In this document: positions 34,379-47,393 of the stretch, piece after piece | Position numbering within the stretch: the first letter of the stretch is position 1 | Layout of the letters: every line of letters starts with the position of its first letter | DNA from: Gyromitra esculenta | Lineage: Eukaryota > Ascomycota > Pezizomycetes > Pezizales > Discinaceae | DNA length: 64,000 nt | Assembly (NCBI GenBank): GCA_038503075.1 | Contig: JBCAML010000001.1 | Location: 2,108,001 to 2,172,000, forward strand | Direction: 5' to 3' | The notes under the pieces: generated by a model | The model's input: the letters and a program-made list of their open reading frames with translations, nothing else | Databases searched by the model: none | Told to the model about the DNA's origin: nothing | Position numbers and translations under genes: made by a program

Positions 34379-36441
34379 CTAAGTAGTCGATTCGCCTGCT
34401 GGCCTAAACCCCACCACCACCACGTCTTCCTCCTCCCGGTCCAATTGCAGCAAGTATGTTTCCCATAACTCAATAAGCTACACACCATCAGCCGTGTCCA
34501 AACCAATAATAGTAGAAATAAAAGCTCACCTCCTTCTGCGCCTCAACAGCACTCTCTAAGAACGTTTCAACGGCACTTTTAAAGTCCTCTACCTTCTCCC
34601 TTTCAAACCTATCCAACTCGGTCCTCATCAATCTACCCATATCATCAAACAGCAATCTCGCCTGATGCACCTTCCTCTCGCTATCGCCCACCTCGGCCGA
34701 CAACTGGTTGAGTCTATCCTGCTGCGTTTTCCCTTGTCTCTGTAGCTTCTCAAATGTGCTTCTCCGCTTCCCTAGTTCGCTCTCTGCCGCGTGCCAGGAG
34801 TGGAATGCTTTCTGTCGCTGCTGGAACGCAAGCTTGATGGAGCCGATGAGGCGGATGTATTCGTCGACGGTGATGCCGAGCGTGAGGACGTCTTGTTGCG
34901 CTTGTCGCTCGTGAAGCTCCTTAATGCGGATTTGAAGATCTGAGAGAGTTTCGAGAGGAGAGGAGAGTGATTTGGAGAGTTCAACGGTGGAGAGAGCGTG
35001 CAGAGATGAGGAGAAGTCAGATGCAGCTTCGGCGAGGTCTTTACGTTGTTTGATTACTGTATCGACTGCTTTGAGGAGGGATTTAAGCTGCGTTTCGAGG
35101 GCGTCGAGATATTGTTTACGATCATGGAACCACTGCACTTCCAATTAGCACTTCCACAACGTATAGCTAAAATGGTAAAGTACTACTCACTTCATCTGTC
35201 TCCACAAATTTTCCAACCACCGTAAACCCGAGGGAACTGAACATGCCCTTACTCTCCCCTACTGGCGGCACCTGTTTCTCTTTATGCTTGATATCCACAT
35301 TCAGTGCCTCGCTCTCTAAAAACAACTTCAAGTCCGGATCGTGCTGCAGGATCGGGTGAACCGCAGTCTTATTCAACATGCGCTCTAGCGCAGACCGTCT
35401 TGACTCCACAAAATTATCATCAAACCTGCCAACCGCCTGTTTCTCCGGCGGCGGCGGGACCACGACTCCCGGATTATTATTGTTCAGCGCACTGTAGAGC
35501 CACAGAAAATCTCGGTAACGACGGGACACAGTGAACTCGTTGTTCCTATATGCTTTCGACGTAGTCTACCACCCATCAGTCTTGCTCACCATCCAATCTC
35601 CCCCCTCAAAACGTCGTAAGAGAGCGACCCACCTTTGTCCGAACTTGATAAACCGTATGCGCACTCGTCAGATCCCCAACCTTATGCGGATCCCCAACAC
35701 TAATATCAAACACCGGACCCACAGGTTGTTCCGGATGTCCCCTCTGTCTCTCTAGGCTCTCTCTATCTAGAGTTGGAACCCTCCTCTCATTCTCCGCCTC
35801 ATCGTCATCCAACGACACACTCTCCATTGTCTCCGCGCCCCTCAAACTAATCCTATTCGCCAGTGCCCCGCCAGAAACAACTCGGGTCGCTCTCGGGCTA
35901 TCTTCCTTCTGCGGCGGTTCGGGTGGGGTTTCATGAAGATGTTTATTCTGCTCCAACACCGCCTCGGACACGTCCGTGGTTGTAGCAAAGTTGTCACCTA
36001 GCGGGCCCAGCGGGCCTAGGTCATCATCGATGGCTTCGACACGGGCTACATGGCGGCCAGGGCGACGCGGGTTGCGGCGGGCGGCGGAAGTGCGTACAGT
36101 AGGAGTAGAAGGAGTAGTTGGTTCGATGTTCTGGTTCGTGGGTACGGGGTTTGGTAAATCGGATGCTGTTGCTGCAATAATAGTAATAAAATGGTTTTGT
36201 TTATTCGTCAGAACCTACCTATTGAAACCATACTTTATTTTGGTGATGGGTTTGGTGTGGCCTCATCTGAGAAATAATACGAACCTTGAGTGTGATCCAC
36301 CTTGAGGGCATCAGCAGGTGTATCGCTGGGGAGGTGGGGAGGTGGGGAGCGAGTGTTTACAGATCTCTCATCGCCCCATGGGGAAGATCCGTCAGCTTCC
36401 AGGTCAAGATTGGCCAGCTGCGGAGATGTGCCGGAGCTCAT
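34379..36441 (-). CDS. VPS5: Retromer sorting nexin Vps5 (PX-BAR), 590 aa
   Basis: Membrane-binding retromer subunit that tubulates endosomes for return of cargo to the Golgi. Exons 36441-36285, 36171-35633, 35565-35191, 35132-34530 and 34477-34379; total 1,773 nt. The N-terminus is disordered, with a conserved DDLGPLGPLGD motif. A PX phosphoinositide-binding domain lies at about 200-320, with FTVSRRYRDFLWLYSAL and the basic/Pro loop PPPPEKQAVGRF. The BAR domain fills about 345-590 as long heptad-rich helices (WFHDRKQYLDALETQL, VTRT-free coiled segments, ERKVHQARLLFDDMGRLM). The short last exon supplies LIELWETYLLQLDREEE. Its length fits the family. The model is complete and I am confident of the assignment. 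Confidence 0.93.
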
Positions 36442-37071
36442 GGTTGGCCGTGGGTGTGGGTATTCGGGATTGAAGGGGAGTATGGAGAGGCTGGAGAAGG
36501 GAAGCCCTGAGCAGATGGTGGATTGATGGATGATGGATGATGGATGATGGGGTTGAACAGCAGAAGAGAGAGGCGAGATGGGATGGTTGAGATGGGCACT
36601 TTTCGAGATGTGCAATACAGCACTTCAATCCATGATGGAGGTGGTGGTTGCGTATCCCAGACGGACACTGCAGCAGCCCGCATGTCTTGGCAGAGACATC
36701 TCCACGTCTCGCTCCTTATCCAGGTGTTACAATACGGTATCTATCTCGTATGTAGGAAAGCCTTCCCCACGACCATCGACCACCACATGTACATATATTC
36801 TCCAACCAACCCTCTCCAGCAAGTTACCCATACCATTTGGTATCCCCAGTAAACATCGGAAAACTAAACTTTTCATAGAAACGACACAAGCTTGATGCTT
36901 ATTTTTTTTTTTTTTGGAGAAACCTACTATTCACCCAAAGGCCAAAAGACAAGAGCAAGAAGAAGAAAAAGCAGAAGCAAAGAAAAAAGAAAAAAAGGAA
37001 AGCGATAAAAAAAAAACATTTAATTTACAAGATTCATTCCCTTCGCCAATTCATTCATAACTAAATTTTTT
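36442..37071. other. Intergenic between VPS5 and CBF5
   Basis: Contains a 7-bp tandem repeat (GATGGAT type, about four units, 36524-36550), just upstream of VPS5. An A-rich region, 36900-37020, lies downstream of CBF5. No gene is seen. Confidence 0.6.
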
Positions 37072-38776
37072 TCATGCCTCTTCCTTCTTCTCTCTCTTCT
37101 CCTTCTTTTCCTTCTTCTTCTTCTTGCGCTCTGCCCTCTCCTCCTCCGTCTCCCCAGACTTCCGCTTTTTCTTTTTATCGCCAGAATCTTCCTTCTCGGC
37201 GTCAGAATCGGCTGTCTCTGTGGGGGCGGTCATCTCCACGTCGATTCTACTAATATCAGGCTTTTCGTCCTCGCCAGCTTCAACGACCCTAAGGTCGGAA
37301 TCAACGGGGGTGTTGAAATCGGTGTATGTCTTCTTCCATTGAGCAGGGGTAGACTCGTTGGGGCGGCCAAATTTCTATATTTTCGGTTAGTATGGACGGA
37401 TCTTTCATCGTGTAAACGGGATGAACCACTCACGTCAAGCTTTCCGTCAACCTTCATCTTCTTCTTCTCAACAGCAACAGGACCCAATCCCCAGCGACGA
37501 GGGTAAAGATCACGCTCCATGATACACCTCTTAACCTTCGCCACAACCCCGTGATCACAGGTAGAGAGCTCAACAGTAGACATCTGTGCAATCCCCAAAG
37601 CGATAGCCTCGCCCTTGGTAGTCATCAAAACAACCTCTTCCCCAACCTCGATCCCAGCCTCGTAACGAAGAAGTCCGGGAATCATGAGCTTAGCACCGTA
37701 GCAAACCGCGTTAACGGCGCTGTCCTTAACAACGATACGCTTGTAAGTAGTAAGGAGCGATTCTAACGGACGAATCACACGACGGAGATACGATTCATCT
37801 CGTGTATTATCCGCGAGCCATTGAGCTATGAAAAAAAAATGAAACATATCAGAATGAGCACGAAACAAATATTTGTGTGTGATCAAAATGTAGCATACCA
37901 TCCAAAACGTCGTGCAGAGTGACGATGCTATCGTTTTCACTTAGAGCCCCAGATCTCACACGTCTCAGCTCCTGCATGTGTGCACCAACACCCAACAACA
38001 GACCCAAATGGACGCAGAGCGTTCGGATATAAGTACCAGCTTCGCAACTGACCCAGAACACGGCAAGGTGTCTATCATTATCGAATTCGAGGAGTTTCGA
38101 CTCGTGGATGGTTCTGATACGGAGTTGTCGTTTGACGGCTGAGATCAATGGGGGGCGCTGAAACAAGGCACCGGTCAGGGTCTCGAGGGCACGGGCCAAT
38201 TGCTGTTCTGACTGAATTTTATCGTGAAGACGAAGAACACAGACGTACTCCTTTCCTGCGCAATCATTAGCCCCGAATTGCTTCGCAAAAAAACGAGTGG
38301 GTGAGGAGTTATATACCGGCTCCTTGTTGGGACTTAACGAGGCGCGTAGCACGGTCAATGCAGACAATCAGGCACCCGGTAACCTTAGGATCCAAAGTAC
38401 CGCTATGACCAGTCTTCTCGCATCTCAGAATCCTTTTAACCCATGCGACAACCTCGTGGGAGCTAGGGTTGCTCGGCTTGTCCAGATTAATGACACCACT
38501 GCTGATGTAGCTCTTGAGTTCACGCTTCAATGGCGCGCATCCATTGGGGATCGGAGTGAAGTGACCAGTTCGCACAAGAAGGCTATTGTAGTTTTTGAGT
38601 AATAGACTGTACAATAATGCCAAACAAAAATATCAGCAAGAGAGATTCGAGCCACCAAAAAAAAAAGACAGAGACAGGAAAACAACTTACGGCCATTGAG
38701 AAGTATCAACCGAGGGGGTATTGGCCTCGGGCTTGATGGAATAATCCCCGGATTCCTGCTTGGTAACGAGCTCCAT
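37072..38776 (-). CDS. CBF5: H/ACA snoRNP pseudouridine synthase Cbf5 (dyskerin), 475 aa
   Basis: Catalytic subunit of H/ACA snoRNPs, which pseudouridylate rRNA and snRNA in the nucleolus. Exons 38776-38691, 38606-38317, 38255-37899, 37825-37434 and 37374-37072; total 1,428 nt. After the first splice the N-terminal [19 protein letters not shown] appears, then [20 protein letters not shown]. The TruB active-site motif [12 protein letters not shown] carries the catalytic Asp at about residue 101. It is followed by [21 protein letters not shown] and [19 protein letters not shown]. The PUA domain (about 270-350) includes [18 protein letters not shown] and [18 protein letters not shown]. The tail is the KKE/KKR-rich nucleolar repeat typical of fungi. 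It diverges from the GPC1-like gene over a 776-bp promoter. Confidence 0.95.
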
Positions 38777-39552
38777 TGCGAACTGCGGTTGGTGGTCGTT
38801 GACGGGCTCGTGCTGCCTTCTCGTAGGAGGTTGGGTAGGTCAAGCGTTCAATTCAGAGATCGAAAAAAATCTTTTGCGGTTGGTGGGCGAATGACTAAGC
38901 CACAGTGGGTGTCTGCCCCGCCACGGCCTTGGCGGGGAGAGGGAGCAAAGCCACAGAGAGACATGGATATCAGCCACCCATTCGCGTGGAATTAGCCACG
39001 TTTCATGTTTCAACTGCAGGCTTTTAGCTGGGACAACGTAGTTTCACGTGTGCCACAAGAAAGCCAGCGATGGGTTGGGTTTGGGGAGACGTTTTTTTCC
39101 TTTCTCCTAGGAGCAGAGGTAGCACATAAAAACCTACATTATGTACGTTATTTGCATGAAGCTGTCCGTTTTGTAATAAGCATATCTGGCTGTTTGACTG
39201 CTCGCTTCTGCTGATCTTTTGCTCATCTCCCAACGCTGTCTCAGGGGAAGAGGTTTTCTCTTCGCTTCCTTATCTTGGCTCTGGTTTGTTTGCTCGCTGT
39301 GTCCTGTCCTGTCCTGTCCTGCTCTGTTCTGTTTCGTCGTGTCTGGTGCTATTCCTTCCCTGCCCGTTACTGTTTCGCTCTGGCTTTCCTCTCAAAGCTC
39401 TCTACTTCTTCCCGCCAAGCCAGCCCTCTCCATCATCTACAAAGCTACATCACCACCAGCTACACTTCCATCAATAGATCAAGTATCTATTTACTCTGCT
39501 TGATAAACAACTACACACACACACCGCCCGTCGGGTGCTACCAGCTTCAACT
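38777..39552. promoter_or_regulatory. Divergent promoter between CBF5 and GPC1-like gene
   Basis: The segment just before the GPC1-like start is pyrimidine-rich. A pentanucleotide repeat GTCCT (four units) lies at 39301-39320. No TATA box is evident. Confidence 0.5.
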
Positions 39553-41216
39553 ATGGCTCCTCCTCCTTCATCTTCATCTTCATCCACCAGCCCTCAGCAA
39601 GATACCCACCATCACGATAACTCATCTGGTTCTGACTCCCCGCCAGCCTCTCCAGTACTCTCCCGCTCTACCTCCTACGCCGGTTCTGTGGCCAACAGTG
39701 ATGACTGGGATTTTCCCCCACTTGATAAGCTCACCGTCTTCGACTTCCTCGACCAGTTCACGCTCCCGCAGCAGCTCGAAAAGATCAATAAACGGATCCA
39801 AATCCAAAGCGAAACCCTCAAGAAGCATAGAGATAAAGTGAAGCTGCAATATGTCAAGCATAAGGAAACTGTCATGAAGAAGACGGATGTGGAGTTTGAA
39901 AAATATAAGGACAAGTTCGGTCAGGGACTGGATAAGCTTGTTGATAAATGGAGTGATACCAAGGTCATCTCCACGAGGGAGAAGATCGCCTTCGTGGTTG
40001 GTGTCTGCAACATCTTTATTACCGGGTTCTTAATCGGCGGATATCCGTGAGTGCCCTTTCCCTTTGTATCACCAACATAAGATGTAGTTAAAAAAAAACT
40101 AATAGCGCTTTAGCGAATGGGTCCATATCTGGTACTCGCTGCAATTGTTGTACTTCATGCCAGTCCGCTACTATACCTACCATAAGCGTGGCTACCACTA
40201 CTTCCTCGCCGATCTCTGCTACTTTGTCAACGTCCTTCTCTTACTCTCTATCTGGGTTTTCCCCAATTCCCGTCGTCTCATGATCTCGACTTATTGTCTC
40301 GCATATGGAAATAACGCCTGGGCTATAGCCATGTGGAGGAACTCTCTGGTCTTTCACTCGCTCGACAAGGTCACTTCGCTGTTCATCCATATCATGCCCC
40401 CGGTTGTGCTGCATTGTCTTGTACATCTGGCGGATCCGACTTCTGTCGACTCGAGATTCCCGGCGATTAGCAGAGTTAAGAATATCGAGCATTATGGACT
40501 AAGAGAAATGATTATTTGGGCGACTATTCCTTATGGGATCTGGCAGTTATCTTACCACACTTTTATCACTGTTAGTCCTATCTCCTTGTGGCTTTTATCA
40601 GCCCACATATTAATGTTCTCATAGGTTCGAAGGCGCGATAAAATTGCTGCTGGCCGACCAACGTCCTTCACTTGGCTCAGGAAAAGCTATGCCAAGACCT
40701 GGATCGGAAAGCTCGTTCTGATGCTCCCAGATAGTCTCCAGGAATCCGCATTTATGTTTATCCAGTATTCGTACGCAGTACTCACTATGCTTCCCTGCCC
40801 ATTCTGGTTCTACCACCGTAGTTTCTCGGCCTTGTTTATCTCCGCTGTTGGGCTCTGGAGTGTGTATAATGGAGCTACATACTACAGTAATTATCCTCCT
40901 CCCTCTCTTATTCGCCTAGGCCATCCGTACTAACCTCTCCCTAGTCGACGTATTCGGCACCCGTTTTCAGAAGGAGCTCGAGCAGCTGAAGAAAGATGTC
41001 GCAAGATGGCAAGAAATGCCCCAGAGTCCTCGCGCCACCCCCAGCGACGAGAAAACTCAGGCAGGTGCTGAAGGCCATGGGAGGAATAATAGCCTCAATA
41101 ACATTGAGCCGCTAAATATGAAGACCACCACTAGTGCTAGAGAATCAATGAAAGAAGATGGAAAAAAGGTTAGGGAGAGGAATGTTACTATTACTACGAC
41201 AACTACTACTTCGTAG
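39553..41216 (+). CDS. GPC1: Glycerophosphocholine acyltransferase Gpc1-like membrane protein, 494 aa
   Basis: Probably acylates glycerophosphocholine with acyl-CoA to form lysophosphatidylcholine in the ER. Exons 39553-40046, 40114-40570, 40625-40886 and 40945-41216; total 1,485 nt. The start at 39553 is the first ATG; the earlier in-frame codon is GTG. A Ser/Pro/His-rich N-terminus is followed by coiled, charged helices (LPQQLEKINKRIQIQSETLKKHR). About eight hydrophobic segments then follow, from IAFVVGVCNIFITGFLIGG onward. The motifs YYTYHKRGYHYFLADLCYFVN, WAIAMWRNSLVFHSLDK, IHIMPPVVLHCLVHL and, across the last splice, YIDVFGTRFQKELEQLKKD mark the fungal/plant GPC1 (DUF2838) family. The C-terminus is polar and Thr-rich. 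The reaction is known from the yeast family member, not shown here. Confidence 0.88.
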
Positions 41217-42769
41217 TGGGCAACTTGGGAAAGGTATTTTTATGGATGGGTTTGGCGGTGCGTTGCTTGGGTCTTTTATTATTCCTTAGGTTTCGTTTTG
41301 TAGCGAGGGTTTCTTAGGGTGAGCATATAATGCGTATCATAGATACGCGTTTCAAGATGAGCATAAATGTAAAACGAATGGGTATGCTGTACGTGGTACG
41401 GGGTCTATGGTAATGGCGTTATCTCATTTTATTTTTTACTACTTTAATCTTGTTCTTTTGTGTGTTCGTTATGAGATATGAATGTTATAGGTACACATAG
41501 TAGTCTGCAGCTAAAGGTATTTGAAGGATGGCTATATATACCTTTTTAATATCCAGAGAAGTTGATATCAGGGGATGGTTGATGGTTGATGATATATGAT
41601 GGACGTGGTTATGTGTAATTAGCGATGGATATATGCCATGATTATGTAGGTTTCTGTTGCACGTTCAAGCTCTCGAATCTGGGTGTGAGGCCTAGGGTAT
41701 ATATGGTGGACATTAACAGCAATATCTTTTATTCTGTAAGAGGGCTTGGTGGGTCCATAAAATGGCGTATATTCAAAGCGATAAATATACGATTTCTGAT
41801 CCCTGAGTTTGTTGCTGGGCTAGTTTGATGATCGATGATCGATGTGAGCGAATATCAAGGGGCTTTTAGATAAGATACCTATGTATTATACAACTCACTA
41901 TACTATCGTTGTGGTTCTGGTAATCGACCTCATGATCTTCGTAGGCGCACAGTAGTGGCGACGTGCTAAGTGCGAGCTTGCCACTTGGTGATGGGAGGTT
42001 TGCCTCGGAAGGTTGTCCATTCTCTAAAACTCGAACGAAATTAATTTCCTCTCTTCATTCAGACCCGGCAGCCGGGTAAGTGATCTTAACAACACAGCAT
42101 AACAGCGAAGAAGTCTCCCCGTCAGGGCAATCACAGCTCAGACGGATAGAACTTCGTATACTGTTTGCAGGTCAGTGATGGACTGCAGGTTTTTTTCCGA
42201 TCTTATTCCGCCGAGTGATATCTAGTGATCTACGTTTCAATTTTTTGGGTCTTCAAATTTTGATGTGCTGTCGATAGACGCAACACCGCCACCGCCAAGT
42301 CTTCTAGAGTAAACGGCAGGTGAACGGGATATCTTTATTGGAGATTGTTGTCGTTAGATCACGATGAGTCCTTGGGAACGATCGGTTCTAGGTGCATGTA
42401 AGTGCATGTAGTTTTATTTTCTTTGACGGCTATGATGTTGGGTCGCTAAACGCCTTAAGCGTTTGCCGAGACTAGCCTACGAATGAGTTGATATTGGTAG
42501 TTCTGAGACCTCACTTGATATTTTAACCACGCCGGCAGAGAAGACTTTAAGCCTGATAACACGATGACATCTCCTTGGATATACTAGCCGGCGAAATCCC
42601 CGAGGGTATCCCCTAGAAATCCCGATCCCCAACTATATTACAGACCATTAACGCCGTAAGAGTACCCGTCCACTGGGATCACTGTGTATTATAGATGTAG
42701 ATTTACAGCAACTCATGCGCGTGTGCATGTAAGCATCACGAATACATGTACTGGCTAAAAAAAAAAAAA

Positions 42770-43154
42770 TCTGGTTCTTCAATGAACCTAAGTACATATC
42801 AACAAGTTCCAGCCCCTAAAGCCAAAATTGACAACGAAAAGTAAGAAATGAAATGAGCAAAAAAGTTGAGAAACCTCCTTACCTTTGCTCTCTTTAACCT
42901 TCATCCTGGAAATAAAAATCACATATTTATTGGTTTACATGGCAGCCGTGAGCTGGTTTGGTAGGTTGCACCCGTTACTACATGTTTATATAAGCCTCAA
43001 TAACGGAAAGAGGGGTGTTTTCACTACCGAGTTGGACAAAAAGTTCTGTAACACAGCCGAATTAATTTAGCATTCTCCAGAATACCACATCGATGCCGTA
43101 CCAAAAACACCCAGCTTTCCTGTACTATGTAGTTAGGCTTATTGAAGAACCAGA
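42770..43154. repeat. Inverted-repeat pair bounding about 385 bp
   Basis: TCTGGTTCTTCAAT at 42770-42783 is perfectly inverted at 43141-43154. The match extends weakly inward (CCTAA blocks) to about 23 bp. I see no matching target duplication; the left end abuts an A13 run. It may be a MITE with unclear boundaries. Confidence 0.5.
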
Positions 43155-43503
43155 CTCTACTTCTCAGCTTGCATTGGTGAGGCGAGAAACACCTATAGCT
43201 AGGTTAGCACGTATAGGCTTTATCTCCTCGAACTCGCTTTAACCTTTTCTAGCACCCAAACACTATCTTGCAGATAAACATTTATCAACTCGGGTAGAGA
43301 TCACCTGAACAAATACCACAGCGCGTTATTCCTATTGGCGATGCTGAGACAAATCACATGTAACGCGTTAGTGCAGCGGTAGGAATGCATGCAACCACAC
43401 TAAACGTAAGTATAGTTTTCCAATTTCGTAGCAGCTGGTTAGTTTCCCCGGAGTCTCGGTGCGCAAGGTTGTAGACTGCTATCTAAGCAAAGCTTTTTAC
43501 ATA

Positions 43504-43643
43504 CAGTCGCTCCTGGGGGCTTTGATAGAAAGTAGCCTGCGAAGCTGCATATTGATGCGAATGGGGCTTGGAACCAGAAATTTCTATGGCTGCAACCCTT
43601 GTCCGTCAAAGCATTAGTTTCGCCGTGACCGTAGGAGCGACTG
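43504..43643. mobile_element. Tc1/mariner-type MITE, 140 bp
   Basis: CAGTCGCTCCT at 43504-43514 is perfectly inverted at 43633-43643, and TA dinucleotides flank both ends (43502-43503 and 43644-43645). The TIR is only 11 bp and the interior has no ORF. Its terminal CAGT agrees with the element at 4827, but the rest differs, so these are separate families. Confidence 0.65.
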
Positions 43644-46600
43644 TAGTGGAATATCTCCCAGATCTAGGTTGGTGAGCATTCTGAGTAAGGATCCCTTGTT
43701 CATCTACTAGCAGATGGTGATCCAAAATAGCTGATTTAGAAGCTTAATTTTGCAAATAAGATTTTAGTACGGCTCTAAGTCAACTGACACATATCGAGTG
43801 ACTACATATGATACATATTGGCGTACTTCCAGCCGGCTGAGGCTCAAGCAACTGACTATATGTGCCCGATTTGATAAATAATTTCTTTTTGCTAGTGCAT
43901 ACGTCAGCCTTACTTATCTTACCCGAGCATCATATTCGTCAGTACCTAACCAGCATCTCGATTATTATCAATACCGAGAGTAAGCTTCGGGACGGTTTAC
44001 GTACATTTACGTACTTACGTTCCCGTTTGTCGTGCATAAGAAATACCTTTACTAAAAGCTGTTATAAATCCTCTGTTTAATCGGAATATATCTTAATTTA
44101 ATAGGCTAGGTGTTCTAAGGCTGGGTATATGTACGTGTGTTTCTACACTGGACTAGATTACCGTTTTGGGGCCGCGTAAGAGATGGTTGTCACAACATCT
44201 CTATATCTATCTACACACGTATGCAATATATCCATCATGATAGTGCTGAACACTTCAGCACTAGTAAGTTTTCTGCAGACGAATTGTTGTCATCGGCTGT
44301 GTGGAGATTATTTGAAAGGGTAAATTGGTTTAAGCACACTATGCACTCGTATGCGCAGGCTGCCATTTTCAGTAGTCTAGCACTAGAACACGGCACAAGA
44401 GTCTTAAGCTGTGCAAGAGGTAAGTGGCTTAACGAGGACTAACACAGCTGGTGCCTGAACCTGACCTGAGCCTGAAATACTGATTACTATAAGAACTAAA
44501 TAGAGATTAAATATCCGTCCAAGTTACAAGAATGCATAAGGTATTAATTAGTACTCCTGCGGGGAAGCATGCGTAATTATAACTAGAGCTACATGTAGAT
44601 CTATAGAGCGATAGCCTAGAGTCCACTTCATTCGGAACTTTCCGCTAAAGAAACCCCATGCCTTCCCCCAAGAACTGAAACCCGAAGTCACAGGTTTCTT
44701 AGATTCTGCCGCTGTTGTAGCGATTTTGAATCACAATAATGTGGAAAAATCATTTCGTGTAACGTCCATTCCACGATCAGCTTCTGCACGGCAATGCAAA
44801 CTACGCTAATGTACTGCATGGAACGGCGAACTCCTAACACCTAAGCGAAAGTTAAATCAAAGATCTAAATACCCCTTGCTTTAGCCAATTTGGTCCTCTT
44901 CAAGTTTAGGAGTACATGTAGTTTAACATCGCTAATTTTTTGTAATCCGATCCTCACTTTTGGCGTACTGTTGTGTACCCCACGTGCGCAGGCCAGGGCT
45001 ATGTAAAAATTCCTGTCTTATTTCAACCTCTTGATGCCATCTCAATTCTTGAGATCTCGGGCGATGAAAACTACCGATGGCCAGCAAAGTAATGCAAAAA
45101 GATCTCACTTACATTGATGTTCTTACTGTTTGGATACTTCCCCGCTGATCTCTCTTATCTTTCGTTGGAGCAATTCGTTAATAGCTAATATTCTTCTCCG
45201 ATTTCGTTCAATATATTAAACTATAAACCCAGCGAATACTTAATCTATTGGGCAGTTATAAATGTTATCAGGTTTAATAGTGAAGATACATGAAAACCAG
45301 TACAATTCCTCATTGTTTCCAATAGCAGAGTCTTTAACCTAGACCTATGGTCGCTACGACGGTAAAAAAAAAAGCCACCACTGTAGCTGATGTTGGTATA
45401 TATGCGTATAGAAAATTAACTTTTTTTGTTTTTTGGTCAACGTTTGTTAAGCTCTCTCTGATGAAACCCCTGGGAAATCCGTGTCGGCTTAGAGAATCTA
45501 AGACTTCTCTTGTGAATAGTGATCGCAATCCACGTGGCTTCCTAGGTTGAGCGTAGCTGTGCTGCGTGCATAAAGTACCAACATATTGCAGATGCGGTTT
45601 TTGATAAACTTGTTACCAGAGTCTAGCTATAGCCGAACAAGAATGGCATTAACAATATCTCTCTACTTCTAGGTTCTAGTAAGTCGATCCCCGTATCATT
45701 GATGCGCATGTGAAACTGACTAGGACTCAATCACGGTCGGCCCAACTATAAATGTATTGAAAATATGTTGTTTGGGAAACTAGAGTTTAGTACACAAGAC
45801 GTTGTTCCATTATTTCCTGCGAAAATCGCCGGAGCACATGCAAATCCGATATTGGAGGCAAAAGTAAATCGAAATAGAGCGGGGTACATTCCGCAACCTC
45901 ATTCAGGTATTTTTTTCGCTGGTCCCGGTCAACTGTCCTTAGAGAACACTGTTTTAGGATCTAGACTCGCAATCGGCTTCAAACATCAGGGCAACATTAC
46001 CCCATGTGCGAGGTCTGTAATTAACTCCGCCTCCGGAGTGCTCCCAAAAGTAATAATAAACTCCCAAAATATACACGCGCCTACGGGTTTATAGATCTGC
46101 CTCTTAAGCTTGAATCTACGAATAAGATAGCAAACCTTCAGCAAGTCTATTCTATGGGTAGATGGCAGGAGCCAATAGTATACGTACAAGCATACAAACA
46201 GTTTTTCGTAGCTTAATCGCCGTGGCTGAACATCCTAGCCGTTCTAACTTCACCTCCCATACGCTTGTATATCTGCATGTGCCTATATATGAAACGAGCT
46301 TTTCCCTATTGAGCGTAAGTACAGAACCAAACTACACTTGCATATTACACTCCCAAGTTGCAAAATGTAACATATCGAAGGAAGATCCTTGGGATTTCAC
46401 GACGGTTGATCAGCTCCTGTCCTGCAGTTGGCTTTAGTTTAAATTTACAAGGCCCTCTCTCTTACTTATTATTTCATTCGACACATGCAAAACCTTTTCT
46501 TGGGTTAACAGCTTGATCGCTATTTTAATTTTATGATTCTTTTCCCATATGCATTAACCCAATATCACGCGATTCCGTTGATTTCTCAGGGTAATACCTA

Positions 46601-47393
46601 GCTTTGATGTTTTTGTGATGATCGCTGCTAGAGCCGCCACTAGGATCGAAGGAAGATTCGTCGAATCTAATATTTCGATAAGGTGTTTCTGTCACTAAGA
46701 GGCACAAATCCCCCGGGTATTTTGTCTTATATGCAGCCAATTTAAGAATGTTAATCGCTTATGCACTAACTAGGATAGCGCATGGAGTTGTTGCGGATCC
46801 GGATGTAACAGAAAATAATCGAGTGATAATCTGTGCCACGGGAAAGTGTCAGTATCCCTTGCGCGTAGCCAATTGGAATGTCTAGTATGCGAGTAGGCAC
46901 ATGCGCGTACTCGTACTGCAAGGCAAGCCAGACAGAATTGCTTTATTATATAGCGCTTCAAGCGCTTAAGCCAAACCTGCGTTTCCACTGTTGGAGGTAC
47001 TCCTTCAACTAAATAAACAAATACATGTATCAGGTGTTCGTCCTGAGTTCGCATTTATCGTAGTGCATTTTTTGATTGGTCTTTGAATAATGCACTAAGA
47101 TATATGTACAAAAGATAGGCGAGAAGTAAAAAAAGCCCTAAAGAAAAGTGCAATGTCTCCTTGCGGCAAAGCCTTGACCCTAGCTACCACCTTCGATACA
47201 GGTGTTCAGCCTTGCATATATAGGATGATAGAGCTTCCCTAATCCAGAAATTACAAATACTACGTGTATTTCTTTGACGCCTCTCCTTAGTCCTATAGCC
47301 TGCCATATGCATATATAGCTAGGATAGCTGCAACAGCCATCATTTATTCTCGTTACCATCGTTGCAATCCTACAGCACCCAGAGTAACTTGCA

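Larger units (their letters stand above)
41217..47393. other. Gene-poor, AT-rich region upstream of the P450
   Basis: About 6.2 kb with no supportable exon. It contains a third TA-flanked MITE (43504-43643), an inverted-repeat pair spanning 42770-43154 and four TACATGTA octamers (42743, 44590, 44913, 47022). Short open frames such as 44137-44442 and 45765-46094 show no family motif and typical random composition. Confidence 0.55.
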
